Assembly: GCA_965232595.1 (NCBI GenBank)
Contig: OZ246983.1
Span: 3,720,001 to 3,784,000, forward strand
Length of the DNA: 64,000 nt
Direction: 5' to 3'
DNA from: SZUA-309 sp965232595
GTDB taxonomy: Bacteria > Pseudomonadota > Gammaproteobacteria > Pseudomonadales > Azotimanducaceae
In this document: positions 16,339 through 23,787 of the stretch, piece by piece
How the letters are laid out: each line of letters begins with the position of its first letter
Position numbering within the stretch: the first letter of the stretch is position 1
Made by a program: the position numbers and the translations under genes
Notes under the pieces: model-generated
What the model was told of the DNA's origin: nothing
What the model saw: only the letters and a program-made list of their open reading frames with translations
Database searches by the model: none

Positions 16339-16944
16339 TTGACCCTGGTTTACCCTCGGCACGCCGAAGCGCTGTATCAGGCGCTGCAGCCTGATCCTTA
16401 CTTCGCCGCGCTGGAGTCCTGGGTAACTGCCGGACCGCCACGCGAAGCCATGCTCGCTTACTACGACTTCTCCATGCTGGAAGCGCGGGAGTTCGGTCAG
16501 CTCTTTCTGCCTGCTGAAGCCGAGTATGGCGTCTCGGTCTGGCTCAAACCGCTGGCGACGCCGAGTTCGCAGGAGAAGAAACGGCGGCGCGAGGCTTTTC
16601 TCGTCGCCCGCCTGGGCGAGTCTGTCCTCGAGCGCTACCAGAAGATCATGGCGTTGATGGACGCCAACGCCGAACCTCTGATCGATACGGATGCCTGGTA
16701 CCTGTCCATCGTCGGCGTGCTCCCCGAGCATCAGAACCAGGGCCGGGGCGCGAGCCTGATCACGCCGGTGCTCAAGGAGAGCGATCGCGCCGGCGTAGCC
16801 ACTTACCTCGAGACGTTTACGCCGCGCAACCGGACGTTTTACGCCCGGCTCGGCTACCAGGATGCCGGGACCTTCCCTGAGCCGCTGACCGGGGCATCCT
16901 ACACGCTGATGGTGCGCCCTGCCGGCGGCTCGGTGGAAGCCTGA
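16339..16944 (+). CDS. GNAT N-acetyltransferase
   Basis: A 201-residue acetyltransferase. The CoA-binding motif is LSIVGVLPEHQNQGRGASLITPVL (Q-N-Q-G-R-G), followed by ATYLETFTPRNRTFYARLGYQ. The long N-terminal part, with LYQALQPDPYFAAL, is seen in acetyltransferases found near antibiotic or secondary-metabolite genes, but no such cluster is present. The start is TTG at 16339, 18 bases after the selenoprotein gene, so it is probably the third gene of that operon. Its substrate is unknown. Confidence 0.82.
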   Translation: MTLVYPRHAEALYQALQPDPYFAALESWVTAGPPREAMLAYYDFSMLEAREFGQLFLPAEAEYGVSVWLKPLATPSSQEKKRRREAFLVARLGESVLERYQKIMALMDANAEPLIDTDAWYLSIVGVLPEHQNQGRGASLITPVLKESDRAGVATYLETFTPRNRTFYARLGYQDAGTFPEPLTGASYTLMVRPAGGSVEA

Positions 16945-16949
16945 CGCGC

Positions 16950-17600
16950 TCAGTCCGGCACGCGGTTGGCCGTGTAGACCTCGACCAGATCCGAGTTGGG
17001 ATCCGCCATCTGCCGCTCCCAGAACGCGCCGAACTCCGGATTCGGCGTGTCCTGGAACTTCGCCCAGTGGTTCAGATCGTCGAAGTTCATCACGTAGTGC
17101 ATACGGTTCATCTGGTCCGTGATGATGGTCACCCGTGCGCCAGCCTTTTCATGTATGCCCTTTGCTTCGCTGGCAGACTCGATGACCTCGGCGATTCGGC
17201 CGTCTCTGGGTTGCCATATGAACACCTGGTAGACGGCGCCGCCTTCGTTGCCGCCGGGCAGCACGTCGAGCAGGTAGTTTTCCTCCTGGGTAGCGGCGGG
17301 ATCCGGCCCCGTTCGCTGTTGCCAGGCGGCCCAGTCAGCGCTGGCTGACAGCTTGTTGGCGAACGCGGCCCAGGCCTGCCAGTTCTCGAACCCACCAATT
17401 GCGTAGTGCATCCTGCCGGTGTTTTCCATGCCGATGGTTACGGCGGCGCCGAGCTTTTCCTGAATCACCTTGGCCGCCATTGCATGCTCCATCATCTGGG
17501 CCGTCTTGCCCGGAATGGGCTTCCAGATGGTGACGTTCATGGCAGCGGAGTGGGCGAGGGAACAGGAGAGCAGCAGAGCTGCTGCGATTAGAGTTCTCAT
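16950..17600 (-). CDS. Secreted protein with two dimeric alpha/beta-barrel-like repeats
   Basis: A 216-residue protein with a clear signal peptide (MRTLIAAALLLSCSLAHSA). The mature part is an internal duplication. MNVTIWKPIPGK...KLGAAVTIGMENTGRMHYAIGGF in the first half matches VYQVFIWQPRDGR...KAGARVTIITDQMNRMHYVMNF in the second. Each half has the strand-helix-strand plan of NIPSNAP/ABM-type ferredoxin-like barrels. No catalytic residues are known to me for this form and I do not assign a function. It is convergent with the GNAT gene five bases away. Confidence 0.65.
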   Translation of the reverse strand: MRTLIAAALLLSCSLAHSAAMNVTIWKPIPGKTAQMMEHAMAAKVIQEKLGAAVTIGMENTGRMHYAIGGFENWQAWAAFANKLSASADWAAWQQRTGPDPAATQEENYLLDVLPGGNEGGAVYQVFIWQPRDGRIAEVIESASEAKGIHEKAGARVTIITDQMNRMHYVMNFDDLNHWAKFQDTPNPEFGAFWERQMADPNSDLVEVYTANRVPD

Positions 17601-17704
17601 AGTCTAGTCCTCAAATTCGTTTCAAAACCGTTCAGGTCCGTGAATCGAGGTACTGCGTACTTCTCCCCGCTAACAATCTAGCACCCGCTCGAACGGGCGG
17701 CCAG

Positions 17705-18574
17705 TCAGGTTGCGGTGGCTGCCCAGCGCCGGGCGTCTTCGCTGGCAGTCCAGCGCAGCGCGTTTTCCAGCAGCTGGCGAAAACCCGGATTGCCGAAGGC
17801 GGATGGGCTGTCGCCCAGCTCGGAGACGATGATGGGGCTGGCTTCGAGCGCGTTGGCCCAGACCACCAGGTTGCTGCCGGGTGGATGTTGCCAGGCAGCC
17901 TGCTCCGCTGCCGGCGCCATGGGCGGCGGGGTGAAGTTGGCTGCTTCGAACGGATACTCTGCCCGCAGCAGCGGCAGCACGTCCGCTTCGAACCCGGCAG
18001 TTTTCAGGTAGATCTCATCGGTGATCTCAAAGCCGGCGTCGAGGCCCTCCAGCACCGGATGCCCGCCTTGCGGCGTCAGCTGGAAGGTGGGGTTCGGATG
18101 CGGTCCATGCCCGCCGCGGTAGCCCGAGCCCGGCACCTGCACGCCGTTCAGCGCGCCCGCCGTCAGCATGAACGAAGAGCCGGTGATCTGTCGCCACAAC
18201 GGCCAGTTCGGCCAGGCGACGGTGGCGTGGTTCAGCAGCACCATGCCGATTCCCCGCTGCAGCATGGCCTCCACGTTGGCCGCAAACTCCGGGCTCGGCG
18301 TGCCGTTGCCGTCGCTGCCGTCCGGCACGCCGGTACCGGGAATCCCAGCCATGTCGTAGAAGAGCACTGTCTGACAATCGGCAAGCGCTGCGGGCGACAG
18401 GGCGGCGCAGGCCTCGGGGTGAGCCACCGCAGTGACCTCGATGCCCGGCATGGCATCGAACATGGCGAAGAAGTCGGCCTCGGAAAATGGGTGGCCGCCG
18501 GTGACGACCAGTACGTTCAGTGCTTCTCGGGTCTCACTCACGTTGCGCTCCAGCAACTCCGGGGTGAGCCCCAT
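17705..18574 (-). CDS. ThuA-like domain protein
   Basis: A 289-residue protein similar to the ThuA/trehalose-utilisation fold, a class-I glutamine-amidotransferase-like domain. It has LNVLVVTGGHPFSEADFFAMFD at the start, CQTVLFYDMAG in the middle strand, and MVLLNHATVAWPNW where amidotransferases have their nucleophile elbow. HPVLEGL and DEIYLKTAGF follow as in other ThuA members. The elbow Cys is absent, so it is probably not an amidotransferase. Many members act on sugars or sit in glycoside-degradation loci; no such partner is visible here. It is eight bases downstream of csrA. Confidence 0.7.
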   Translation of the reverse strand: MGLTPELLERNVSETREALNVLVVTGGHPFSEADFFAMFDAMPGIEVTAVAHPEACAALSPAALADCQTVLFYDMAGIPGTGVPDGSDGNGTPSPEFAANVEAMLQRGIGMVLLNHATVAWPNWPLWRQITGSSFMLTAGALNGVQVPGSGYRGGHGPHPNPTFQLTPQGGHPVLEGLDAGFEITDEIYLKTAGFEADVLPLLRAEYPFEAANFTPPPMAPAAEQAAWQHPPGSNLVVWANALEASPIIVSELGDSPSAFGNPGFRQLLENALRWTASEDARRWAATAT

Positions 18575-18582
18575 GGTAGCGG

Positions 18583-18774
18583 TCAGGCTGGCTGAGAGGC
18601 AGCCTCCCTGCGCTCGGCCAGAACCCGTTTGTAGATCTCCTCCCGATGCACGGCAATGTCGGCCGGCGCCTTCACGCCCATGCGAACCTGGTTGCCACGA
18701 ATGCCTAACACGGTGAGACGGATGTCATCGCCAATGGCGACCACTTCGCCGATGCGCCGGGTAAGGATCAACAT
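18583..18774 (-). CDS. csrA: Carbon storage regulator CsrA
   Basis: A 63-residue RNA-binding protein that dimerises and binds GGA motifs in mRNA leaders to repress or stabilise them. It has the family sequence almost throughout: MLILTRRIGEVVAIGDDI, then VLGIRGNQVRMGVKAP, then VHREEIYKRV with the key Arg44. The ATG at 18774 is the family start; AGAGG precedes it. It is divergent from the tetR gene with 80 bases between. It may be followed in the same transcript by the ThuA-like gene. Its regulation by CsrB/C-type RNAs cannot be judged here. Confidence 0.95.
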   Translation of the reverse strand: MLILTRRIGEVVAIGDDIRLTVLGIRGNQVRMGVKAPADIAVHREEIYKRVLAERREAASQPA

Positions 18775-18829
18775 AGGGGAGCTGCCTCTTTTCGGTTCAT
18801 TCCGATGCAGAGATCGTAGATGATGAGCA

Positions 18830-18858
18830 CCATAGGAATTAAGGGTCACATCCTATGG
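18830..18858. promoter_or_regulatory. Inverted repeat spanning the tetR start codon (candidate operator)
   Basis: Perfect 8-base arms CCATAGGA (18830-18837) and TCCTATGG (18851-18858) are separated by 13 bases. The right arm contains the ATG of the TetR gene. Size and spacing fit an autoregulatory TetR operator, which could also touch the divergent csrA promoter. In RNA the same repeat would pair the start codon and leave the AAGGG ribosome site in the loop. Confidence 0.5.
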
Positions 18859-19388
18859 CGGATGAGGTTCAGCCCGGCAGGAGCCGCGAGGATTACCTGC
18901 ACACCGGGCTCGAGCTGCTGGCGGAATCCGGGCCGCGGGCGTTGACCGCCGTGCGCCTGGCGGCGGAGCTCGAGGTCACCACCGGCAGCTTTTACTGGCA
19001 CTTCAAAAACGTGGCGGAGTTCCGTCGCGCCGTGCGCAGCTACTGGCGACAGGTGGTTGTACCCGAGGTGATCGCGGAGGCGCTGCATCAGGCAGAGACC
19101 GAAGGGGGCGAGCCCATCGATAAGCTCGGGCCGCTGGTCTGGCAGACGGGCATCTACCGCTATGACGATGCCATGCGCCGCTGGGCTGAAGAGGACGCCG
19201 AGACCGCGGAAGCGCTGAAGGAAGCAGATGCCTGGCGCGGCCGCGTCATGACGGCAATGATGGGCGACACCAGCACCGCAGCGGATGTCACCGAGCTGAT
19301 CGGCGCCGCCTGGCGGGGTAGCTCCGGGATGCGTGATGCCAGACGACGGGCCAGGCTGATTGCAATGACAACGAGAGGTCGAGATTGA
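18855..19388 (+). CDS. TetR family transcriptional regulator
   Basis: A 177-residue repressor-type protein. The N-terminal helix-turn-helix is RALTAVRLAAELEVTTGSFYWHFKN (about residues 28-52), the recognition helix having the TetR form TxGSFYxHF. The C-terminal ligand domain is short and unlike well-known members, so the effector cannot be guessed. The ATG at 18855 lies inside an inverted repeat that may be its own operator. Its stop overlaps the nitroreductase start (ATTGA), so the nitroreductase is a likely target and co-transcribed gene. Confidence 0.87.
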   Translation: MADEVQPGRSREDYLHTGLELLAESGPRALTAVRLAAELEVTTGSFYWHFKNVAEFRRAVRSYWRQVVVPEVIAEALHQAETEGGEPIDKLGPLVWQTGIYRYDDAMRRWAEEDAETAEALKEADAWRGRVMTAMMGDTSTAADVTELIGAAWRGSSGMRDARRRARLIAMTTRGRD

Positions 19389-20116
19389 GCGACGAACTTT
19401 CCGCTACCGGGCTTCCTGAAGATCAGGTTGGGCTGCTCGAGGGGCTGGCCAGCACCCGATCGATCAGGCGTTATCGGGATGAGCCCATCCCGGAGGCGGC
19501 GCTGCGAGACATGCTGTTCGCGGCCACCCGCGCGCCAAGCGGCTCGAACCGGCAGCCCTTCCGCTTCCTCGTTCTCACCGATGGCCCGAAAGCGGCCAAG
19601 GCCAAAGCGCTGATCGGCGGCGCTGCCCGCAACATGTGGGCAGCAAAAAGAACGGCGGACGGTTACGACAAAGGCTCAGGCGCCAGCGCCGACTCGCCGA
19701 AAGCGCGCATGGCCAGAACCATGGCGCACTACGTCGATCAGTTCGAAAGCTGTCCGGTCCTGGTGCTGCCCTGCCTGATGCGTTACCGGGAACCGACGAC
19801 CTTCGAGGGTGCGTCCATCTACCCGGCGGTGCAGAACCTGCTGCTGGCGGCGCGGGGACTCGGCTACGGCGGGGTGCTGACGGGCTTTCACGGCGCCGTC
19901 TACGACGAGCTGGTCGAGCTGCTGGAGGTGCCGGAGAACACGATCATTGCGGCCACGGTGACGCTCGGGAAGCCGGTTGGCCGGCATGGCCCGGTGCGTC
20001 GGCGGCCGCTCAGCGAGCTGGTCTTCGAGGAGTCCTGGGGCAACTCGCCGGATTGGGCCGTCGATCCTCCGGGGACGCGCTACACCAGCGCGGGGCCGCC
20101 GAAGGGCAAGAACTGA
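19385..20116 (+). CDS. Nitroreductase family protein
   Basis: A 243-residue flavin (FMN) oxidoreductase. It begins with STRSIRRYRDEPIPEAAL, the FMN-phosphate-binding Arg region, and has ATRAPSGSNRQPFRFLVL, the second FMN loop. YPAVQNLLLAARGLGYGGVLTGF forms the dimer and flavin contact helix. Such enzymes reduce nitroaromatics, quinones or act as dehydrogenases; the natural substrate is unknown. The start is TTG at 19385, overlapping the tetR stop. It is convergent with pccA. Confidence 0.85.
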   Translation: MSDELSATGLPEDQVGLLEGLASTRSIRRYRDEPIPEAALRDMLFAATRAPSGSNRQPFRFLVLTDGPKAAKAKALIGGAARNMWAAKRTADGYDKGSGASADSPKARMARTMAHYVDQFESCPVLVLPCLMRYREPTTFEGASIYPAVQNLLLAARGLGYGGVLTGFHGAVYDELVELLEVPENTIIAATVTLGKPVGRHGPVRRRPLSELVFEESWGNSPDWAVDPPGTRYTSAGPPKGKN

Positions 20117-20131
20117 GCGCGCGCCTGAGCC

Positions 20132-22117
20132 TTACTCGAACTCGAGGATGGGCTGATCCACTTCCAGGCTGTCGCCTTCTGCCACCAGGATCTTGGCGAT
20201 CTTCACGTTGTCCGTTGCCCGCAGGCTGTTCTCCATCTTCATGGCTTCCACGGCGGCCAGCTCCTCGCCGGTCTTCACCTCGTCGCCCTCGCTGACGGAG
20301 AGGCGGACCAGCAGGCCAGGCATGGGTGAGAGCAGGAATTTGGACAGGTCCGGCGGCTCGCGCTCGATCATGTGCCGGGTCAGCTCGGCACCCTGTGGCG
20401 AGAGCACCAGGCAATCGATCACCGCGCCCCGGTGGTGCAGGCGGTAGCCGCCCTCGGCTCTGTCGATCTGCATGGTGATCGAGGTGCCGTTGATCTCGGC
20501 TTCCATCACTGCCTGACCGATGCTCCAGTCGGTGGTCACCCGGTAAACGGATTCTTCGTGGCTGATCTCGAAACCGTGCGCAACCTCTTCCAGCACCACG
20601 GGGTAGTGCTCACCGTTTGCCACCACAACCCAGTCGTCCCGGTTAGCAAGCTCGAAGCGCCTGGTCTGTCCGCTGATCTGGGTGGCGCGCTGGGTGATGA
20701 TCCGATGCGCAACCGACGCCATGGCAACCGGCAACACCGGATCGGACTGCGGCACGTGGCTGGCATCGAAGCCGTCCGGGTACTCCTCGGCGATGAAGTT
20801 GGTCGTGAGCCGGCCTTCCCGGAATCGGGGATGGGCAATCAGCGCGTTCAGGAAGCTGATGTTGTGATTCACGCCGCGGATGTAATAGGCATCCAGCGCG
20901 TCGCCCATCCGGTCGATGGCTTCCTCGCGGGTCTCGCCGTAGGTGACCAGCTTGGCGATCATCGGGTCGTAGAACATCGACACTTCGCTGCCTTCCTCGA
21001 TGCCGGAGTCGACCCGCACCGTCTCAGTCTCTACTGGCGGCTGGTAGTGCACCAGCCGGCCAATTGATGGCAGAAAGTTGCGGAAGGGGTCTTCCGCGTA
21101 AACCCGGGCTTCCAGTGACCAGCCGGTGAGGGTGACGTCCTCCTGGCTGAGGGCGAGCGGCTCGCCGTCGGCGACCCGGATCATGTGCTCCACCAGGTCT
21201 TCGCCGGTGATGTACTCGGTGACCGGATGCTCCACCTGCAGGCGCGTGTTCATCTCCAGGAAGTAGAAGTTGCGGTTGGCATCAACGATGAACTCCACCG
21301 TTCCGGCGGAGGAGTAGTCCACCGCTTTGGCCAGGGCCACCGCCTGCTCGCCCATGGCTTTCCGGGTTGCTTCGTCGAGGAAAGGTGAGGGCGCTTCCTC
21401 GATGACTTTCTGGTGCCGGCGCTGGATGGAGCACTCACGCTCGCCGAGGTAAATGGCGTTGCCGTGCTTGTCGGCCAGCACCTGGATCTCGATGTGGCGC
21501 GGCTCCTCGACGAACTTCTCGGCGAAGATCCGGTCGTCGCCGAAGCTGGAGCGGGCTTCCGCGCGGGTGCTGTCGAATCCCTCCCGGCACTCGGCATCGT
21601 TCCAGACCACCCGCATGCCTTTACCGCCGCCACCGGCGCTGGCTTTCAGCATCACCGGGTAACCGATTTCCTTGGCGATGTTCACCGCGTGATCCGCATC
21701 TTCGATTACATCGGTGTAGCCGGGAATGGTGTTTACGCCGGCTTCGCCTGCCAGCTGCTTGGAGGCAATCTTGTCACCCATGGAGGTGATCGCCTTGATG
21801 CCGGGGCCGATGAAGGCGATCCCGGCTTTCTCCAGCGCCGCAGCGAACTCGGCGTTCTCCGAGAGAAACCCGTAGCCTGGATGCACCGCTTCTGCGCCGG
21901 TGCTCTGGATGGCTTCGAGCACCCGGTCGATGCGCAGGTAGGAATCGGTGGAGGCGGCGCCGCCCACGTGCACGGCTTCGTCCGCCATGCGCACGTGCAG
22001 CGCGCCCGCGTCGGCCTCGGAGTAGATGGCGACGGTGCTGATGCCCATTTTCTTCGCGGTCTTGATGACCCGGCAGGCGATCTCGCCCCGATTGGCGATG
22101 AGTATCTTCTTGAACAT
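20132..22117 (-). CDS. pccA: Propionyl-/acetyl-CoA carboxylase alpha subunit (biotin carboxylase plus biotin carrier)
   Basis: A 661-residue biotin-dependent subunit. Residues 1-450 are a biotin carboxylase (KILIANRGEIACRV at the start, the ATP-grasp glycine loop KASAGGGGKGMR, then NTRLQVEHPVTE). A middle region of about 150 residues joins it to the beta subunit. The biotin carrier domain lies at the end with AVEAMKMEN (biotinyl Lys627). It carboxylates biotin with ATP and bicarbonate. It follows pccB by 17 bases in one operon. Acyl-CoA preference (propionyl, acetyl or other) is inferred from the beta subunit. Confidence 0.93.
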   Translation of the reverse strand: MFKKILIANRGEIACRVIKTAKKMGISTVAIYSEADAGALHVRMADEAVHVGGAASTDSYLRIDRVLEAIQSTGAEAVHPGYGFLSENAEFAAALEKAGIAFIGPGIKAITSMGDKIASKQLAGEAGVNTIPGYTDVIEDADHAVNIAKEIGYPVMLKASAGGGGKGMRVVWNDAECREGFDSTRAEARSSFGDDRIFAEKFVEEPRHIEIQVLADKHGNAIYLGERECSIQRRHQKVIEEAPSPFLDEATRKAMGEQAVALAKAVDYSSAGTVEFIVDANRNFYFLEMNTRLQVEHPVTEYITGEDLVEHMIRVADGEPLALSQEDVTLTGWSLEARVYAEDPFRNFLPSIGRLVHYQPPVETETVRVDSGIEEGSEVSMFYDPMIAKLVTYGETREEAIDRMGDALDAYYIRGVNHNISFLNALIAHPRFREGRLTTNFIAEEYPDGFDASHVPQSDPVLPVAMASVAHRIITQRATQISGQTRRFELANRDDWVVVANGEHYPVVLEEVAHGFEISHEESVYRVTTDWSIGQAVMEAEINGTSITMQIDRAEGGYRLHHRGAVIDCLVLSPQGAELTRHMIEREPPDLSKFLLSPMPGLLVRLSVSEGDEVKTGEELAAVEAMKMENSLRATDNVKIAKILVAEGDSLEVDQPILEFE

Positions 22118-22134
22118 GGTTAATTCGTCGTCAG

Positions 22135-23670
22135 TTAGAGCGGGATGTTGCCGTGCTTGCGCCAGGGATTTTCCAGCTGCTTGTCACGCAGCATGGCGAA
22201 CGATCGGCAGACCCGCTGCCGGGTTTCCCGGGGCATGAACACGTCGTCCACGTAGCCGCGGCTGGCGGCGATAAAAGGATTGGCGAAGCGGTCTTCGTAC
22301 TCCTGGGTGCGCGCCTCGATCAGCTGGGCATCGCCGATGTCCTTGCGGAAGATGATCTCCACCGCACCCTTGGCGCCCATCACGGCGATCTCGGCCGACG
22401 GCCAGGCGAAGTTCACGTCGCCGCGCAGGTGCTTGGAAGCCATCACGTCGTAGGCGCCGCCGTAAGCCTTGCGGGTGATCAGGGTGACCTTCGGCACCGT
22501 GCACTCGGCGTACGCGTAGAGCAGCTTGGCGCCGTTCTTGATGATGCCGCCGTACTCCTGGGCGGTGCCGGGCATGAAGCCGGGAACGTCGACCAGGGTC
22601 AGGATCGGGATGTTGAAGGCATCGCAGAAGCGAACGAAACGTGCACCTTTTTTCGACGCATCGATGTCCAGGGTGCCGCCCATCCACATGGGCTGGTTGG
22701 CGACCACGCCAACGGTGCTGCCCTGCAGCCGGATGAAGCCGATGACGATGTTGGCGGCGTACTCCGGCTGCAGCTCGAAGAAGTCGCCTTCGTCGGCAAC
22801 TTTGGCGATGACTTCCTTGATGTCGTAGGGCTTGGTCGGGTCTGCCGGCACCAGGCTGTCCAGCGATGGCTCTTCCCGGGTTGCCGGGTCTTCCGTCGGC
22901 CAGCGCGGTGGCTTCTCTTTATTGCTCGGCGGCAGGAAGTCCATGAAGCGGCGGGTCTGGAGGATGGCCTGGACGTCGTTCTCCATGGCCAGGTCGGCAA
23001 CGCCGGACTTCTTCGAATGAACGCTGGCGCCGCCCAGCTCCTCCGGGGTGACCACCTCATGGGTTACCGTTTTCACCACGTCCGGGCCGGTGACGAACAT
23101 GTAGGAAGAGTGCTCGACCATGAAGATGAAGTCGGTGATCGCGGGCGAGTACACCGCGCCGCCGGCACAGGGGCCCATCACCAGGCTGATCTGCGGGATA
23201 ACGCCGGAAGCGAGCACGTTGCGCTGGAAGATCTCTGCGTAGCCGCCGAGGGAAGCCACACCTTCCTGAATTCGGGCGCCGCCGGAGTCGTTCATGCCGA
23301 TCACGGGCGCACCCACCTTCATGGCCTGATCCATCACCTTGCAGATCTTCTCCGCGTTGGCTTCGGAGAGCGCGCCGCCGAACACGGTGAAGTCCTGGCT
23401 GAAGACGAAAACCAGACGGCCATTGATGGTGCCGTAGCCGGTGACCACCCCATCGGACGGAATCTTCTGCTCCTCCATGCCGAACTCGGTGCAGCGATGC
23501 TCGACGAACTTGTCCCATTCCTCGAATGAATTCTCGTCGAGAAGCAGGCTGATCCGCTCCCGGGCTGTCAGCTTGCCTTTCAGATGTTGCTGTTGAATCC
23601 GGTGCTCGCCACCGCCGAGTTCTGCCGCCTGGCTGGTGGCTTCCAGCCGCTCGATGATATCCCGCTTCAT
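22135..23670 (-). CDS. pccB: Propionyl-CoA carboxylase beta subunit (carboxyltransferase)
   Basis: A 511-residue carboxyltransferase with two crotonase-like halves. It contains KGKLTARERI near the start, NDSGGARIQEGVASLGGY for acyl-CoA binding, and GPCAGGAVYSPAITDF. VDVPGFMPGTAQEYGGIIKNGAKLL is the carboxybiotin site, and the tail WRKHGNIPL is characteristic of PccB. It moves the carboxyl group to propionyl-CoA, giving methylmalonyl-CoA, or to acetyl-CoA. It is the first gene of the pccBA unit and divergent from the M13 peptidase. Confidence 0.93.
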   Translation of the reverse strand: MKRDIIERLEATSQAAELGGGEHRIQQQHLKGKLTARERISLLLDENSFEEWDKFVEHRCTEFGMEEQKIPSDGVVTGYGTINGRLVFVFSQDFTVFGGALSEANAEKICKVMDQAMKVGAPVIGMNDSGGARIQEGVASLGGYAEIFQRNVLASGVIPQISLVMGPCAGGAVYSPAITDFIFMVEHSSYMFVTGPDVVKTVTHEVVTPEELGGASVHSKKSGVADLAMENDVQAILQTRRFMDFLPPSNKEKPPRWPTEDPATREEPSLDSLVPADPTKPYDIKEVIAKVADEGDFFELQPEYAANIVIGFIRLQGSTVGVVANQPMWMGGTLDIDASKKGARFVRFCDAFNIPILTLVDVPGFMPGTAQEYGGIIKNGAKLLYAYAECTVPKVTLITRKAYGGAYDVMASKHLRGDVNFAWPSAEIAVMGAKGAVEIIFRKDIGDAQLIEARTQEYEDRFANPFIAASRGYVDDVFMPRETRQRVCRSFAMLRDKQLENPWRKHGNIPL

Positions 23671-23744
23671 AGGCGTCTGATTCTTCTCGTGTTCTTGGAA
23701 AGGGAAGGGAGGATACTTGGTGGGGTTCTGAGCGGCAACGCTGG

Positions 23745-23750
23745 TAGAAT
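23745..23750 (+). promoter_or_regulatory. Candidate -10 element for the M13 peptidase gene
   Basis: TAGAAT preceded by TGG (extended -10 pattern) lies 38 bases before the ATG at 23788. No good -35 is seen at the right distance. Confidence 0.3.
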
Positions 23751-23787
23751 CCGCTCCCCTCGAAATCTCTGAGTATCAGGCCGGTTT

